Origin: JAEUIX01 sp964611125
GTDB lineage: Bacteria; Planctomycetota; Phycisphaerae; Phycisphaerales; UBA1924
Direction of reading: 5' to 3'
NCBI GenBank assembly: GCA_964611125.1
Contig: CAZSZO010000020.1
Coordinates: 1-64,000, forward strand
Length of the DNA stretch: 64,000 nt
This document shows positions 29,101 through 37,551 of the stretch, piece after piece (the stretch's first letter is position 1; every line of letters starts with the position of its first letter). The translations under genes and the position numbers were made by a program. Below the pieces are notes generated by a model, which saw only the letters and a program-made list of their open reading frames with translations, made no database searches and was not told where the DNA came from.

Positions 29101-29485
29101 GGAGACGGTGGGCCCGGGCTCGGCGGGCGATGCGAACACCAACGGGGGCTGGGTGGCGGCGTCATGGACGCTTTCGTCGCTGGGGCTGGCGCCGACGGGG
29201 CAGATGCGGCTGCGGTTCGTGGCGGAAGACGGAGGTACGGGCTCGCTGGTGGAGGCGGCGGTGGATGACGTGCGGGTGGGCACGACGACGTGCACCAACC
29301 CGACGGCGTCGTGCCCGGTGGACTTCAACGGCGACGGGGCGACGGATCCGGATGATCTGTCGGACTACATCGCGTGCTTCTTCGCGACGCCGGCGTGCGC
29401 GGCGGGGGACTTCAACAGCGATGGCGTGGTCGATCCCGACGACCTGTCGGACTACATCGCGGCGTTCTTCAACGGCGGGTGCTGA
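26192..29485 (+). CDS. secreted M36 (fungalysin-like) metallopeptidase with GC-type dockerin tail
   Basis: A 1097-residue exported zinc peptidase. The signal peptide ends near AGSAQA-AWVEG, and a propeptide-like region covers ~30-350. The zinc motif HELAH is at residues 528-532 in VYHELAHGLS, with the downstream EVHNQGEVW supplying the third ligand, as in M36 enzymes. A C-terminal beta-domain (DDFESDRGWTV and following) precedes the dockerin-like tail, Cys1041 to terminal Cys1097, with DFNGDGATDPDDLSDYI and DFNSDGVVDPDDLSDYI. GTG at 26192 is chosen for an AAGGGAAGGA site; ATG at 26204 also gives the signal peptide. It probably digests protein in the medium or at the cell surface. Confidence 0.9.
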   Translation: MRDHMSFGIGCSWMVISAGVLAGLAGSAQAAWVEGAAEGETRRGVVNGGWVSDSGLPFFDIRTDAEGLPTAAVTEAILKAEGRAAKRALALRLLESRVAGGEVTADEDQFFGTPGFVRSTRSFLTGPAKEGPRDAVRAFVGDYRGLMEVSGDEVARARVAREYVTAHNGVTHLTFQQQIAGVDLFGCQLKANVAANGALVNISSTMLNRPEGDFATPAVVISDLEAIYAAAANVGVTLTDIPAATGEGEGASLKRTWVGGAEVAGDFGLRPDETVVTELVYFPLTRDEIRPAWMVVTPVKGIGHTYDIVVDATDGTVLWRHNRLVSDTTQAMSFRVYSAADNPQPLSPSRATPDGFQAPFVAREFVVVQPSDVSAFSPNGWINDGNRETVGNNVDAHLDVNADNVADTPRPNGGAGRVFDFPLDTTQAPSTYQDAAVTQLFYRANVFHDRLYAMGFDEAAGNFQTSNFGRGGVGGDAVQADAQDGAGTNNANFSTTGTDGSSARVQMFVFTGASPDRDGSLDGDIVYHELAHGLSIRLHGGLSGSQPGGQGEGWSDFFGICLLAQASDDPDANYATGPYATFLLGGTLTNNFYFGIRRFPYSTSFSVNPLTFADIDPAQQAFPAGVPRSTAIGNTANEVHNQGEVWCNALLEGRAALWRQMGFAGNQLMMQLVVDGMKLAPNNPTFLQSRDAILQADLVNNGGANSVALWSAFARRGMGAGATSPGSNTTSGVGEAFDVPQRVDFSYPDGLPASVRPGEATTLRVSTQATNLSILAGSGSLVYSVGGGAAASVALEELGAGQYRATIPAQLCGPDVRYYLSLNTTAGLRTDPSGAPGSSYAAPIVSSQIVPLADDFESDRGWTVGPTTASSGAWVRVDPNGTAAAPGDDNTVGGTQCFVTGQGTPGGSLGEADVDNGLTTLVSPLINGAGLTDVTVSYARWYSNGTGQAPFADTFRVDVSVNNGASWTNAETVGPGSAGDANTNGGWVAASWTLSSLGLAPTGQMRLRFVAEDGGTGSLVEAAVDDVRVGTTTCTNPTASCPVDFNGDGATDPDDLSDYIACFFATPACAAGDFNSDGVVDPDDLSDYIAAFFNGGC

Positions 29486-31002
29486 CTTTGAGCAAGCAGC
29501 GTCTCACAGGCGGGACGCCTGTGCGCCAGTTCGTCGATCATCAGGGCGTGGCAGCGGGTTCCGAGGCGGAAGCACTCGAGCTCGAACTTCTCATTGGGGG
29601 AGTGGACGCGGTCGTCATCGAGACCGAAGCCCATGAAGATGGTGTCGATGCCCAGGCGGTTCTTGAGCATGCCGGCGACGGGGATGGAGCCGCCGGAGCG
29701 GATGAGCGCGGCGGACTTCTTCGAGGCCCGCTTGATGGCGCGCTGGGCGGCGGCGAGGTGGGGCGAGTCGATGGGGACGGTGACGCCCAGGCCGCCGTGG
29801 AGGTCGGTGAACGACCAGCGGCAGCCGGGGGGCGTGCGGTCCTTGCACCACTTGAAGAAGGCCTTGGCGACCTTGGCGGGGTCCTGGTCGGCGACGAGGC
29901 GGAAGGAAACTTTGGCGGAGGCGTGGGCGGGGATGACGGTCTTGGCGCCCTTGCCGGTGTAGCCGCCCCAGATGCCGTTGAGCTCGGCGGTGGGGCGACC
30001 CCATTCACGCTCCATGGCGGAGTAGCCGGCCTCGCCGATGTCGGCGGCGGGGCCGAGGCCGATCTTGCGGAGGGCGGCGGCGGGGCTGAACTTGAGGGTC
30101 TTCCAGGCGGCCCGCTCGGCCTTGGCGAGGGGGAGGACATCGTCGTAGAAGCCCGGGATGGTGACGCGGCGCTTCTTGTCGTGGAGCTGGGCGAGCACGC
30201 GGGCGAGTTCGGTGATGGGGTTGGGGCAGCGGCCGCCCCAGAGGCCGCTGTGAAGGTCCTGGTTCGCGGCGTGGAGGGTGACCTCGGTGTAGGCGAGGCC
30301 GCGGACGCCGTAGGTGATGGCGGGCTGGGTGCGGGAGAGCATGCCGGTGTCGGAGATCAGGCAGACGTCGCACTTCTTGAGCTCGGCGCGGCGCTGGTTG
30401 ACGAAGCGTTCGAGGTTGGTGGAGCCGGATTCCTCTTCGCCTTCGATCAGCACGGTGAACTTGACGCCGCCGGCGACGAGGCCCGAGGTTTCCTTCCAGG
30501 CGCGGAGGGCCTCGATGAAGGAGGCGACCTGGCCCTTGTCATCGACGGCGCCGCGGGCGACGATGCGATCGCCGCCGTCTTCGCCCTTGCGGGGGGCGCG
30601 GATGACGGGCTCGAAGGGGGGGCTTTCCCAGAGGTCGATGGGGTCGACGGGCTGGACGTCGTAGTGGCCGTAGAAGAGGACGTGGGGGCCGGTGTAGTCA
30701 GGGGCGCCCGGGGCGTGGGCGAGGACGATGGGGCGGCCTGAGCCGGCCGGGTCGCCGGTGGGCTCGATAGAGGCGGAGAGGCCGCACTGGCGGAGCTGAT
30801 CAGCGCACCACTCGGCGGCGGCGGCGCAGTGGGACTGGTACTCGGGGTCGGTGGAGATGCTGGGTATTTTGAGCCAGTCGACCAGGCGGGCGATGGAGGC
30901 TTTCTCGCTGGCGGCGAGCCAGGCGAGGGCGGCGTCAGCTCCGGCCGAGGGGGCGTTCTTGTGGGGGCGGGCGGGCGTGTCCGAGCGGGTGTGTGAGGTC
31001 AC
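29452..31002 (-). CDS. M20 family dipeptidase/peptidase
   Basis: A 516-residue dimetal peptidase. Metal-binding motifs are GHYDVQPVDP, then RGAVDDKGQ with the bridging Asp, and EGEEESGS with the general-base Glu. Further family segments are SDTGMLSRTQPAITYGVRG and DLHSGLWGG, typical of the dimerisation domain. It is a little longer than usual. The start is GTG at 31002, with GGAG 8 bases upstream; the frame remains open much further only as a shadow. The gene overlaps the M36 gene by 34 bases tail to tail, and is downstream of a DUF1080 gene on the same strand. Confidence 0.9.
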   Translation of the reverse strand: MTSHTRSDTPARPHKNAPSAGADAALAWLAASEKASIARLVDWLKIPSISTDPEYQSHCAAAAEWCADQLRQCGLSASIEPTGDPAGSGRPIVLAHAPGAPDYTGPHVLFYGHYDVQPVDPIDLWESPPFEPVIRAPRKGEDGGDRIVARGAVDDKGQVASFIEALRAWKETSGLVAGGVKFTVLIEGEEESGSTNLERFVNQRRAELKKCDVCLISDTGMLSRTQPAITYGVRGLAYTEVTLHAANQDLHSGLWGGRCPNPITELARVLAQLHDKKRRVTIPGFYDDVLPLAKAERAAWKTLKFSPAAALRKIGLGPAADIGEAGYSAMEREWGRPTAELNGIWGGYTGKGAKTVIPAHASAKVSFRLVADQDPAKVAKAFFKWCKDRTPPGCRWSFTDLHGGLGVTVPIDSPHLAAAQRAIKRASKKSAALIRSGGSIPVAGMLKNRLGIDTIFMGFGLDDDRVHSPNEKFELECFRLGTRCHALMIDELAHRRPACETLLAQSQHPPLKNAAM

Positions 31003-31072
31003 GTTCCGGGCTCCGTGGGAGGAAGGCGGAGAATAGTCGGGGGAGGGGCAGGCGGGGGGACGGGCGGGGGTG

Positions 31073-31789
31073 TCAGGAGGGCGGCAACTCGCGGATGACG
31101 ATGTTTCGGAACCAGAGTTCGCCGCCGTGGTTCTGGAGCTCGATGGGGCCGGAGGGGTAGATGGGCTTGTCGCGCTCCCAGTAGTTTTCAAGGGGGGAGC
31201 GGTCGACGACGAGCTGCCCGTTGAGCCAGACGGTGACGAACTGGCCCTGCATGCGGATGAGGAACGTGTTCCATTCGCCGGGGGGGCGGTCGGCGAAGGT
31301 GAGAGGGTCGCGGGGGTTGAGCTGGTTGTTGTAGAGCCCGCCGGAGCCGATGGGGTTGTCCCAGATTTGCACCTGCGGGGAGCCGCGGAGGTAGATGCCG
31401 CTGTCACCCTTGGGGGGGATCTTCCAGTCGAGCGAGAGCTCGAAGTCGCGGTAATCCCTGGCGGTGCAGAGGTTGTCGCCGAGGCCATCAAAGTGGAGGA
31501 CGCCGCCGTCGATGGGGCGCCAGTGATCGCGCATGCGCCGGTCGGCGAGGGCCTGGGCGGCGACGAGTGCGGCCGGGGACATGCTGGCCCGTTTGGGGGA
31601 ATCGGCGACGAGGCCCTTCCAGCCGCTGAGGTCCCGGCCGTTCCAGGTCCAAACCTGCGGGGAGGCGGATGTAGAGGGAGCGACGGGACGGGACTGGCAC
31701 GCGGAGAGGATCGCGGCTGCGACGACCGAGCCGGCGAACACTGGGCGGGCCGCTGAGCGGCGATCGGAGGATTTGTGGGGTGGGTGCAT
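31073..31789 (-). CDS. DUF1080 (3-keto-disaccharide hydrolase family) lipoprotein
   Basis: A 238-residue exported protein with lipobox LSAC. Family motifs: TWNGRDLSGWKG, DFELSLDWKIPPKGDSGIYLRG and ELQNHGGELWFRNI, the concanavalin-like fold of DUF1080, whose members cleave 3-keto sugars made by glucoside 3-dehydrogenases. The ATG at 31789 has GGAG 7 bases upstream. It is divergent from the exported oxidoreductase, consistent with one sugar pathway, and 70 bases upstream of the M20 gene. Confidence 0.88.
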   Translation of the reverse strand: MHPPHKSSDRRSAARPVFAGSVVAAAILSACQSRPVAPSTSASPQVWTWNGRDLSGWKGLVADSPKRASMSPAALVAAQALADRRMRDHWRPIDGGVLHFDGLGDNLCTARDYRDFELSLDWKIPPKGDSGIYLRGSPQVQIWDNPIGSGGLYNNQLNPRDPLTFADRPPGEWNTFLIRMQGQFVTVWLNGQLVVDRSPLENYWERDKPIYPSGPIELQNHGGELWFRNIVIRELPPS

Positions 31790-31899
31790 GGCGGGCTCCG
31801 AGGGGTTGCGGTATGCTCGCAGGAGCACGCGGCCCCGTGGGAGAATACCCGATCGGGGACCTGGGGCCGGCGCTGCGAAACCAAACCCGGAGCACGCAC

Positions 31900-33261
31900 A
31901 TGGCCAGGACAACGACGGACGCGGCGTCGCAGGACGGATCGAGCACTGGCGGCGCTGGTGGCCCGGGGTTCACGCGCCGGGAGTTCGTGGCGGCGACGGC
32001 GGGGCTGGCCGCGGCGGGACTGGCTGGCTTCGGGCCGGTGGCGGGGTTGATTGCGCCATCGGCGTATGCGGCGTCGGCCAGCGGGGCCGGGAAGCTGAAG
32101 GTGGGGGTGATCGGCTGCGGGGGTCGCGGGACCGGCGCGGTGATCGATCTGCTGACGGCGTCGGCGGACGCGGAGCTGTATGCGATGGGGGATGTCTTCC
32201 CGGACCGGCTGGAAGGGAGCGTCTCGGAGCTTGAGAAGGTGGACGGGGAGATGGGGGCGCGGGCGCGGGTTCCGGCGGAGCGGCGGTTTACCGGGTTTGA
32301 CGCGTACAAGCAGGTGATCGCGACGGGGCCGGACATCGTGATTCTGGCGACGCCCCCCCACTTCCGGCCGATGCACCTGGCCGCGGCGGTGGAGCGGGGG
32401 TGCCATGTGTTCATGGAGAAGCCGGTGGCGACGGACCCTGCGGGGGTGCGGTCGGTGCTGGCGTCGGCGCGGGTGGCGCAGGAGAAGAAGCTGTCGATCG
32501 TGACGGGGACGCAGCGGCGGCATGAGCGGTGTTATCTGGAGGCGATGAAGCGTCTGCAGGACGGGGCGATCGGGCGGGTGGTGTCGGCGCGGTGCTACTG
32601 GAACCAGGGCGGGCTGTGGATGCACAAGCGGCAGCCGGCGTGGTCGGACATGGAGTGGCAATTGCGGAACTGGCTGTACTTCGCGTGGCTGTCGGGGGAT
32701 CACATCGTTGAGCAGCACGTGCACAACATCGACGCGACGCAGTGGGCGGTGGGGTCGGTTCCGACGCGCTGCTCGGCGCTGGGCGGTCGCCAATCGCGCA
32801 CGGGGGCGGAGTACGGGCACGTTTTCGACCACTTCGCGGTGGAGTATGAGCACGCCGACGGCGTGGTGGTGCAGAGCTTCTGCCGGCAGATCGACGGAAC
32901 GCCGTCGCGGGTGGAGGAAGTGATCGTGGGGACGGAGGGGGTGATGCTGACATCGTCGGGGCGGGCGGAGATTCGCGGGAAGAACCCGTGGAAGTTCACC
33001 GGGGAGAACCCCAACCCGTACGTGGAGGAGCACCGCGACCTGGTGGCGGCGATCACGTCGGGCCAGCCGCTGAACGAGGCGAAGCGGATCGCGGAGAGCA
33101 CGCTGTCGGCGATCATGGGGCGGATGTCGGCGTACACGGGCAAGGACGTGACGTGGCGGCAGGCGATGGAGTCGAAGCTGGATCTGGCCCCGCCGAGCTA
33201 TGCGTTTGGGGATCTGCCCGTGCCGCCGGTGGCGATCCCGGGGCGGACGCCGCTGGTTTGA
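31900..33261 (+). CDS. Tat-exported Gfo/Idh/MocA family oxidoreductase
   Basis: A 453-residue dehydrogenase with a twin-arginine signal, FTRREFVAATAGLAAAG near residue 25, so it should fold with its cofactor in the cytoplasm and be exported. The Rossmann motif VIGCGGRGTGAV is followed by PHFRPMHLAAAVERGCHVFMEKPVA, the EKP site of the family. The catalytic half includes the DHIVEQHVHNID segment that carries the acidic/His active site. GGAG lies 8 bases before the ATG. Divergent from DUF1080 and upstream of an isomerase-like gene, it probably oxidises a sugar. Confidence 0.9.
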   Translation: MARTTTDAASQDGSSTGGAGGPGFTRREFVAATAGLAAAGLAGFGPVAGLIAPSAYAASASGAGKLKVGVIGCGGRGTGAVIDLLTASADAELYAMGDVFPDRLEGSVSELEKVDGEMGARARVPAERRFTGFDAYKQVIATGPDIVILATPPHFRPMHLAAAVERGCHVFMEKPVATDPAGVRSVLASARVAQEKKLSIVTGTQRRHERCYLEAMKRLQDGAIGRVVSARCYWNQGGLWMHKRQPAWSDMEWQLRNWLYFAWLSGDHIVEQHVHNIDATQWAVGSVPTRCSALGGRQSRTGAEYGHVFDHFAVEYEHADGVVVQSFCRQIDGTPSRVEEVIVGTEGVMLTSSGRAEIRGKNPWKFTGENPNPYVEEHRDLVAAITSGQPLNEAKRIAESTLSAIMGRMSAYTGKDVTWRQAMESKLDLAPPSYAFGDLPVPPVAIPGRTPLV

Positions 33262-33350
33262 GGCTGAGGGCGTGTGCCGGGGTAGCGCGGTCGAAGGGGC
33301 AGCGCGGACTGATCACAGGCGGCGATGAGGCGACAGAAGGGAGCGGCGCG

Positions 33351-34283
33351 ATGAATCGGCGAACGTTTCTGGCGGCGACAGGGGTGGCGACTGGGCTGGC
33401 GACTGGGGTGGGCGCGGCGGCGGCCGGGGTCGGGGCAGCGACCGGGCTGACTGGGCTCGGCGGGCCGACTGGGCTCGGGGGGCTGGCCGGGGCTGGCGCG
33501 GGTGGCAGGGGACGCGCGGGGGGGCGGCTGAAGCAGTCGGTCTGCCGATGGTGCTTCGGCGGGATGCCGCTGGAGGAGCTGTGCAAGGCGGCGGCGGGGA
33601 TGGGGATCGGCTCGGTGGAGCTGCTGAACCCGGACGAGTGGGAGACGGCGCGGAAGCATGGAACGCCGTGCGCGCTGGCGTCGTTCGTGAAGGCGAACCC
33701 GATTGGGCGCGGCTTCAACCGGGTGGAGCACCATGATGAGCTGGTGCGGGAGCTGGAGGAGCGGCTGCCGCTGGTGAAGGCGGCGGGAATCCCGCAGCAG
33801 ATCGTTTTCAGCGGGAACCGGGCAGGAATGAGCGACAGCGAAGGGCTGAAGCACTGCGCGGCGGGGCTGAAGCGGCTGACTGGGCTGGCGGAGTCGCTCG
33901 GGGTGACGCTGGTGATGGAGCTGCTGAACTCGAAGGTGGACCACCAGGACTACATGTGCGACCGGACGCCCTGGGGGGTGGAGCTGGTGAAGCGGGTGGG
34001 GAGCCCGCGGTTCAAGCTGCTGTATGACATCTACCACATGCAGATCATGGAGGGGGATGTGATCCGGACGATCACGGAGAACCACGAGTTCATCGGGCAC
34101 TACCACACGGCCGGGGTGCCGGGGCGGCATGAGCTGGACGAGAGCCAGGAGCTGAATTACGGGGCGATCTGCAAGGCGATCTCGGGGACGGGCTTTCAGG
34201 GGTGGCTGGCTCAGGAGTTCATCCCGCGGGAGAAGGACGGGCTGGAGTCGCTGCGGAAGGCGGTGCGGGTGTGCGAGGTGTGA
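33351..34283 (+). CDS. Tat-exported hydroxypyruvate-isomerase-like TIM barrel protein
   Basis: A 310-residue protein with signal MNRRTFLAATG followed by a long Gly/Ala/Thr-rich spacer to ~60. The rest is a xylose-isomerase-like TIM barrel: CRWCFGGMPLEELC, VTLVMELLNSK, KLLYDIYHMQIMEGD, GHYHTAGVPGRHEL, with the Glu, Asp, His and Glu metal ligands of the family. GGGAG precedes the ATG at 33351. It follows the oxidoreductase by 89 bases on the same strand and may epimerise its product. Confidence 0.88.
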   Translation: MNRRTFLAATGVATGLATGVGAAAAGVGAATGLTGLGGPTGLGGLAGAGAGGRGRAGGRLKQSVCRWCFGGMPLEELCKAAAGMGIGSVELLNPDEWETARKHGTPCALASFVKANPIGRGFNRVEHHDELVRELEERLPLVKAAGIPQQIVFSGNRAGMSDSEGLKHCAAGLKRLTGLAESLGVTLVMELLNSKVDHQDYMCDRTPWGVELVKRVGSPRFKLLYDIYHMQIMEGDVIRTITENHEFIGHYHTAGVPGRHELDESQELNYGAICKAISGTGFQGWLAQEFIPREKDGLESLRKAVRVCEV

Positions 34284-34321
34284 CTGGAGATTGAGCGGGG
34301 CTGGGAAGGTGGCGTGGATTG

Positions 34322-34654
34322 ATGGCGAACAAATGGAGCACGTTCAAGGGGGCGCTCAGCAAGCCGGCTCAGGCCCGGGTTGAGGCGCGCGTGGCCGCGA
34401 CCCTGAAGTCGATGCCGCTGGCGGAGGTCCGCAAGGCGATCGGCATGACCCAGGTTGAGCTCGCCGGGAGGCTTGAGCTGAGTCAGGGAAATGTCCAGGG
34501 AAATGTCTCGGAGCTGGAGCACGCGGCGGACATGTACCTGACCACTCTGCGCAAGTACGTCGAGGCGCTTGGGGGCGAACTGCACCTTACGGCGCGGTTC
34601 GCCGATGGACGCGAGCTTGAGATCGGCCAACTGGCGGAACTCGGGCCGGGCTGA
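34322..34654 (+). CDS. XRE-family HTH protein, orphan antitoxin-like
   Basis: A 110-residue protein like the antitoxins of HigBA-type pairs. The helix-turn-helix spans ~36-66: MTQVELAGRLELSQ then the recognition helix with VSELEH, and the C-terminal MYLTTLRKYVEALGGELHLTA is characteristic of this subfamily. A perfect 12-bp tandem duplication inserts one extra QGNV (residues 55-58 and 59-62), which likely changes the recognition helix. No toxin gene is adjacent: upstream is the isomerase and downstream a peptidase on the other strand. ATG at 34322 is used. Confidence 0.8.
   Translation: MANKWSTFKGALSKPAQARVEARVAATLKSMPLAEVRKAIGMTQVELAGRLELSQGNVQGNVSELEHAADMYLTTLRKYVEALGGELHLTARFADGRELEIGQLAELGPG
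34484..34507. repeat. 12-bp in-frame tandem duplication in the XRE gene
   Basis: CAGGGAAATGTC occurs twice without gap (34484-34495, 34496-34507). Related proteins, as I recall the family, carry one copy (QGNVS). This suggests a recent slippage event. Confidence 0.9.
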
Positions 34655-34662
34655 CGCGGTGG

Positions 34663-36666
34663 CTATCTCGCGATGGTGTCTTTCAGGAAGGCGGAGACGC
34701 GCTCGCCGAAGTAGAGGCGGTTCTGGAGCTTCTGGAAGCCGTGGCCCTCGTCGGGGGCGACGAAGAGTTGAACGGGCACAGAGCGGTCCTTGAGGGCGAT
34801 GGAGAGCTGCATGGCCTCCTCGACGGGGACGCGCGGGTCGTTGAAGCCGTGGGCGATGAAGATGGGGACCTTGATCTTGTCGATGCGGCTCATGCTGGAG
34901 ACGCTGAGCAGGAACTCGGGGTCGCTGAGGGGCCCGTACTCGGCCTCGCGGAGCTTGCGGCGGTAGCCGGCGGTGCGTTCGAGGAAAGTCTTGAGGTTGA
35001 CGATGCCGACGATGTCGACGCCGGCGCCGAAGAGGCGCTCGGGGCGGCGGCCGGCCTCGACGCGTTCCTGATCTTCGACGAGGCAGGCGATGGACATGAA
35101 GCCTCCGTAGCTGCCGCCGTAGGTGGCGATGCGGCCGGGCTGGGCATAGCCGCGGGCGACGAGCCACTCGGCAGCGTCGACGCCGTCGCGGACACTGTCC
35201 CAGCGATTGCGGTAGTCGTCGAGCATCTGGAATTGACGGCCGTAGCCGGAGCTGCCGCGGACGTTGGGGAGGAGGATGCCGATGCCCTGGGAGAGGAGGT
35301 GCTGCTGGGCCGCGCTAAAGGTGGGGCGGTGCTGGCTTTCGGGGCCGCCGTGGTAGAGGACGACGAAAGGGATGGGCTTGCCCTGCTGGAAGCCTGGGGG
35401 AAGGAAGAGGAAGGCGGGGATGTCGAGCCCGTCGAAGGCCTTGTAGCGGATGAGCTCGGGGAGGGGAAACGCCGCGAGGTCGAGGCCCTGGGTATCGACC
35501 CAGGTGAGCTGGGACGTGGCGGGGGGCTGGCCGGGGTTGGGGCCGGGGGCGGGCCAGGTGGCGGCGAAGGCGGCGCCGGGGTCGCGGGCGTTGTTGGTGG
35601 TCCAGACGAGGGTGCGGGCGCGGAAGTCGGCGACGGTGGTGACGCCGCGTTCGATTTTGGGAGATGGGAGGGGCGTAAAGCCCGTGAGGGCGAAGACATG
35701 GGGCACGGCGTAGCCGTCTTCGTTGGTGGTGACGGCGAGGAGGTCGCGGGCGTCGTTGAAGGTCACGGCGTCGACTTCGTTGTCGCCCAGTGCCGCGAGG
35801 GGCCGGGAGACCTGGCCGGACTTGAGGTCCTTGAGGTAGACACGGCGGACGCCGCCCTCGAAATCGGAGGTCATGAGGACGCTGTCATCGGCGGGGAGGT
35901 AGGCGACAAAGGCGCTGGCGGCGGTGCTGGTGGGTTGGCTGTCGGGCTTGAGGGTGAGATCGGTCAGGCGGCCGGAGGCGACGTCAAGCTCGAAGCAGGC
36001 GATGTTCGAGGCGGAGATGAACTGCTCAACCAGGACGCGCGCGCCGTCGCGGGTGATGTCCTGGGCGCTCCAGGAGCCTTCGCGGGCGAGGAGCTTGACG
36101 GCCTTGGCGGAGGCGAAGTCGTAGCGGTAGAGGTGGAAGTCGCTGGGGCTCTGGTCGTTGGCTGAATAGATGAAGCCGGAGCTGTCGCGGAGCCAGGCGT
36201 TGGCGGCGGCCTGGACCTTGGGATTGGCCAGGATCGGCGAGAGGGCGCCGGTCTGAGGGTCGAGGAGGGTGAGCTGGGTGTTCTCGTTGCCGCCGGCGGA
36301 GTGCATCAGGATGACGCGGCGCCCGTCGGGCGAGACGGAGAAGCTGGTGAGCCCGTCGGGGAACGACGTGATGCGGGTGGAGGTCGCGGCGGAGGGGTGG
36401 TAGGAACCGTCTTTCGGGGTGGTGCGATAGAGCTGCCAGACGCCGTCGGGCCAGTCGCGGAGCAACAGCGAGCCGTCGGGGAGGCGGACGGGGGCGCCGG
36501 GGGCGCGGATCTTGAAGAACTGTTCGAGGGAGGGCTTCGCGAGCGGGGGCTTGGCGGCGGCGGGCTGGGCCGGAACGGCAGCCGGGGCGGAGAGCGTCAG
36601 GCTCATGGCGGCCGCGAGGAAGGCGGGGATGAAGGCGAACGAGCGGATGCGACGCATGCGTGGCAT
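34663..36666 (-). CDS. S9 family prolyl-oligopeptidase-type peptidase
   Basis: A 667-residue exported peptidase: signal peptide with MPRMRRIRSFAFIP, cleavage near AQPAAA, then a beta-propeller (~40-400) and an alpha/beta-hydrolase domain. The nucleophile is in GGSYGGFM, the Asp in NDPRVPVEEA and the His in DEGHGFQK. It follows the oligopeptidase B/dipeptidyl-peptidase pattern and would trim peptides outside the cytoplasm. The start at 36666 is preferred over an upstream frame start; a nearby ATG at 36657 is possible. Confidence 0.92.
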   Translation of the reverse strand: MPRMRRIRSFAFIPAFLAAAMSLTLSAPAAVPAQPAAAKPPLAKPSLEQFFKIRAPGAPVRLPDGSLLLRDWPDGVWQLYRTTPKDGSYHPSAATSTRITSFPDGLTSFSVSPDGRRVILMHSAGGNENTQLTLLDPQTGALSPILANPKVQAAANAWLRDSSGFIYSANDQSPSDFHLYRYDFASAKAVKLLAREGSWSAQDITRDGARVLVEQFISASNIACFELDVASGRLTDLTLKPDSQPTSTAASAFVAYLPADDSVLMTSDFEGGVRRVYLKDLKSGQVSRPLAALGDNEVDAVTFNDARDLLAVTTNEDGYAVPHVFALTGFTPLPSPKIERGVTTVADFRARTLVWTTNNARDPGAAFAATWPAPGPNPGQPPATSQLTWVDTQGLDLAAFPLPELIRYKAFDGLDIPAFLFLPPGFQQGKPIPFVVLYHGGPESQHRPTFSAAQQHLLSQGIGILLPNVRGSSGYGRQFQMLDDYRNRWDSVRDGVDAAEWLVARGYAQPGRIATYGGSYGGFMSIACLVEDQERVEAGRRPERLFGAGVDIVGIVNLKTFLERTAGYRRKLREAEYGPLSDPEFLLSVSSMSRIDKIKVPIFIAHGFNDPRVPVEEAMQLSIALKDRSVPVQLFVAPDEGHGFQKLQNRLYFGERVSAFLKDTIAR

Positions 36667-36786
36667 AAGGGGGTTCCGGGTGTGCGGCCGGGCGAAACTT
36701 GAAGATCGCATGAGCAAGACTGTACCGGCGCACCGGGCGTGGGTGGCGGGTGGTTCGGGGGGGCCGGGGCGGGAGGGGGCTGGGTG

Positions 36787-37392
36787 TCAGTCGGCGTGGC
36801 GGGCGCGGAGCTTGGGGCTGATGCGCAGGAGCAGGGCGACGCGTTCGAACTCCTGGACCCAGTCGGCGGTGGTGGCGGCGATCTCGTCGGCGGGGACGGG
36901 GGCGCCGGGGAGGGGGCAGGAGGCGCCGAGCTGGCGGGCGGCGATGAGGCGGTAGCGGGAGATGAGGCGATCGCCGGAGAGGGCGACAAAGTCGAGGTCT
37001 TCGTTGAGGAAGAGGACGACGGGGACGCGGTTTCCGCCGCAGATGCGGAGGCTCTCGACGAGGGCGGCGTTGGGAGCGTCGTCGCGCTCGAGGAGGCGGA
37101 AATCGATGCCGGGTGAGTTGGGCCCAGCGGCTGGGTCGGCGGGCTTGAGGGCGGCGATCTTGGCAAGGATGGGGACCTGCTGGACGCAGTCGCCGCACCA
37201 GGAGCCTGAAAGGGCGAGGACGTTGATGCGGCGGGCGAAGGAGCGAATGAGTTCGGTCTGGGTGGTGGTGAGGACGACGCGCGCCTCGAAGCCGCGCCAG
37301 TTGGCTTGCTCGTGGGGCTTGGCGGCGGCGAGGTACGGGGGGTAGGGCAGGGCGTGCTGGAAGGCTTCGGAGAGGACTGGTGTGGAGATCAT
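36787..37392 (-). CDS. thioredoxin-fold protein with WCGDC motif
   Basis: A 201-residue protein of the thioredoxin superfamily. The redox motif WCGDC is within NVLALSGSWCGDCVQQVP, followed by a strand-helix set with FRLLERDDAPN and RVPVVLFLNEDLDFV, the cis-Pro segment. No signal peptide is evident, so it is likely cytoplasmic. The start at 37392 is the first ATG giving a sensible N-terminus, without a clear ribosome site. Substrate unknown. Confidence 0.8.
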   Translation of the reverse strand: MISTPVLSEAFQHALPYPPYLAAAKPHEQANWRGFEARVVLTTTQTELIRSFARRINVLALSGSWCGDCVQQVPILAKIAALKPADPAAGPNSPGIDFRLLERDDAPNAALVESLRICGGNRVPVVLFLNEDLDFVALSGDRLISRYRLIAARQLGASCPLPGAPVPADEIAATTADWVQEFERVALLLRISPKLRARHAD

Positions 37393-37444
37393 GAGGGGAG
37401 CGTAGAGAGCGTGGCGGGGGGGCGGGGGGTGGCGGGGGAATTGG

Positions 37445-37469
37445 AGCACCGACCGCCGGACGGCGGTCG
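37445..37469. repeat. palindromic intergenic repeat, copy 2
   Basis: Identical over 25 bases to 25794-25818. Its right arm lacks one G compared with copy 1, so the perfect stem is 7 bp (GACCGCC/GGCGGTC). Confidence 0.8.
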
Positions 37470-37551
37470 TGGCGCGGGGTGGCGCGGGTGGCGCTGTGGT
37501 AGACTCCGGGCGGGGCGGGCGGCTGATTGACTCGACACAGGAGGGCAGACC

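Noticed and set aside
31003..33033. A minus-strand open frame continuing upstream of the M20 peptidase
   Set aside because: It runs antisense to the oxidoreductase and crosses the DUF1080 gene on another frame; composition is Arg/Pro-rich nonsense.
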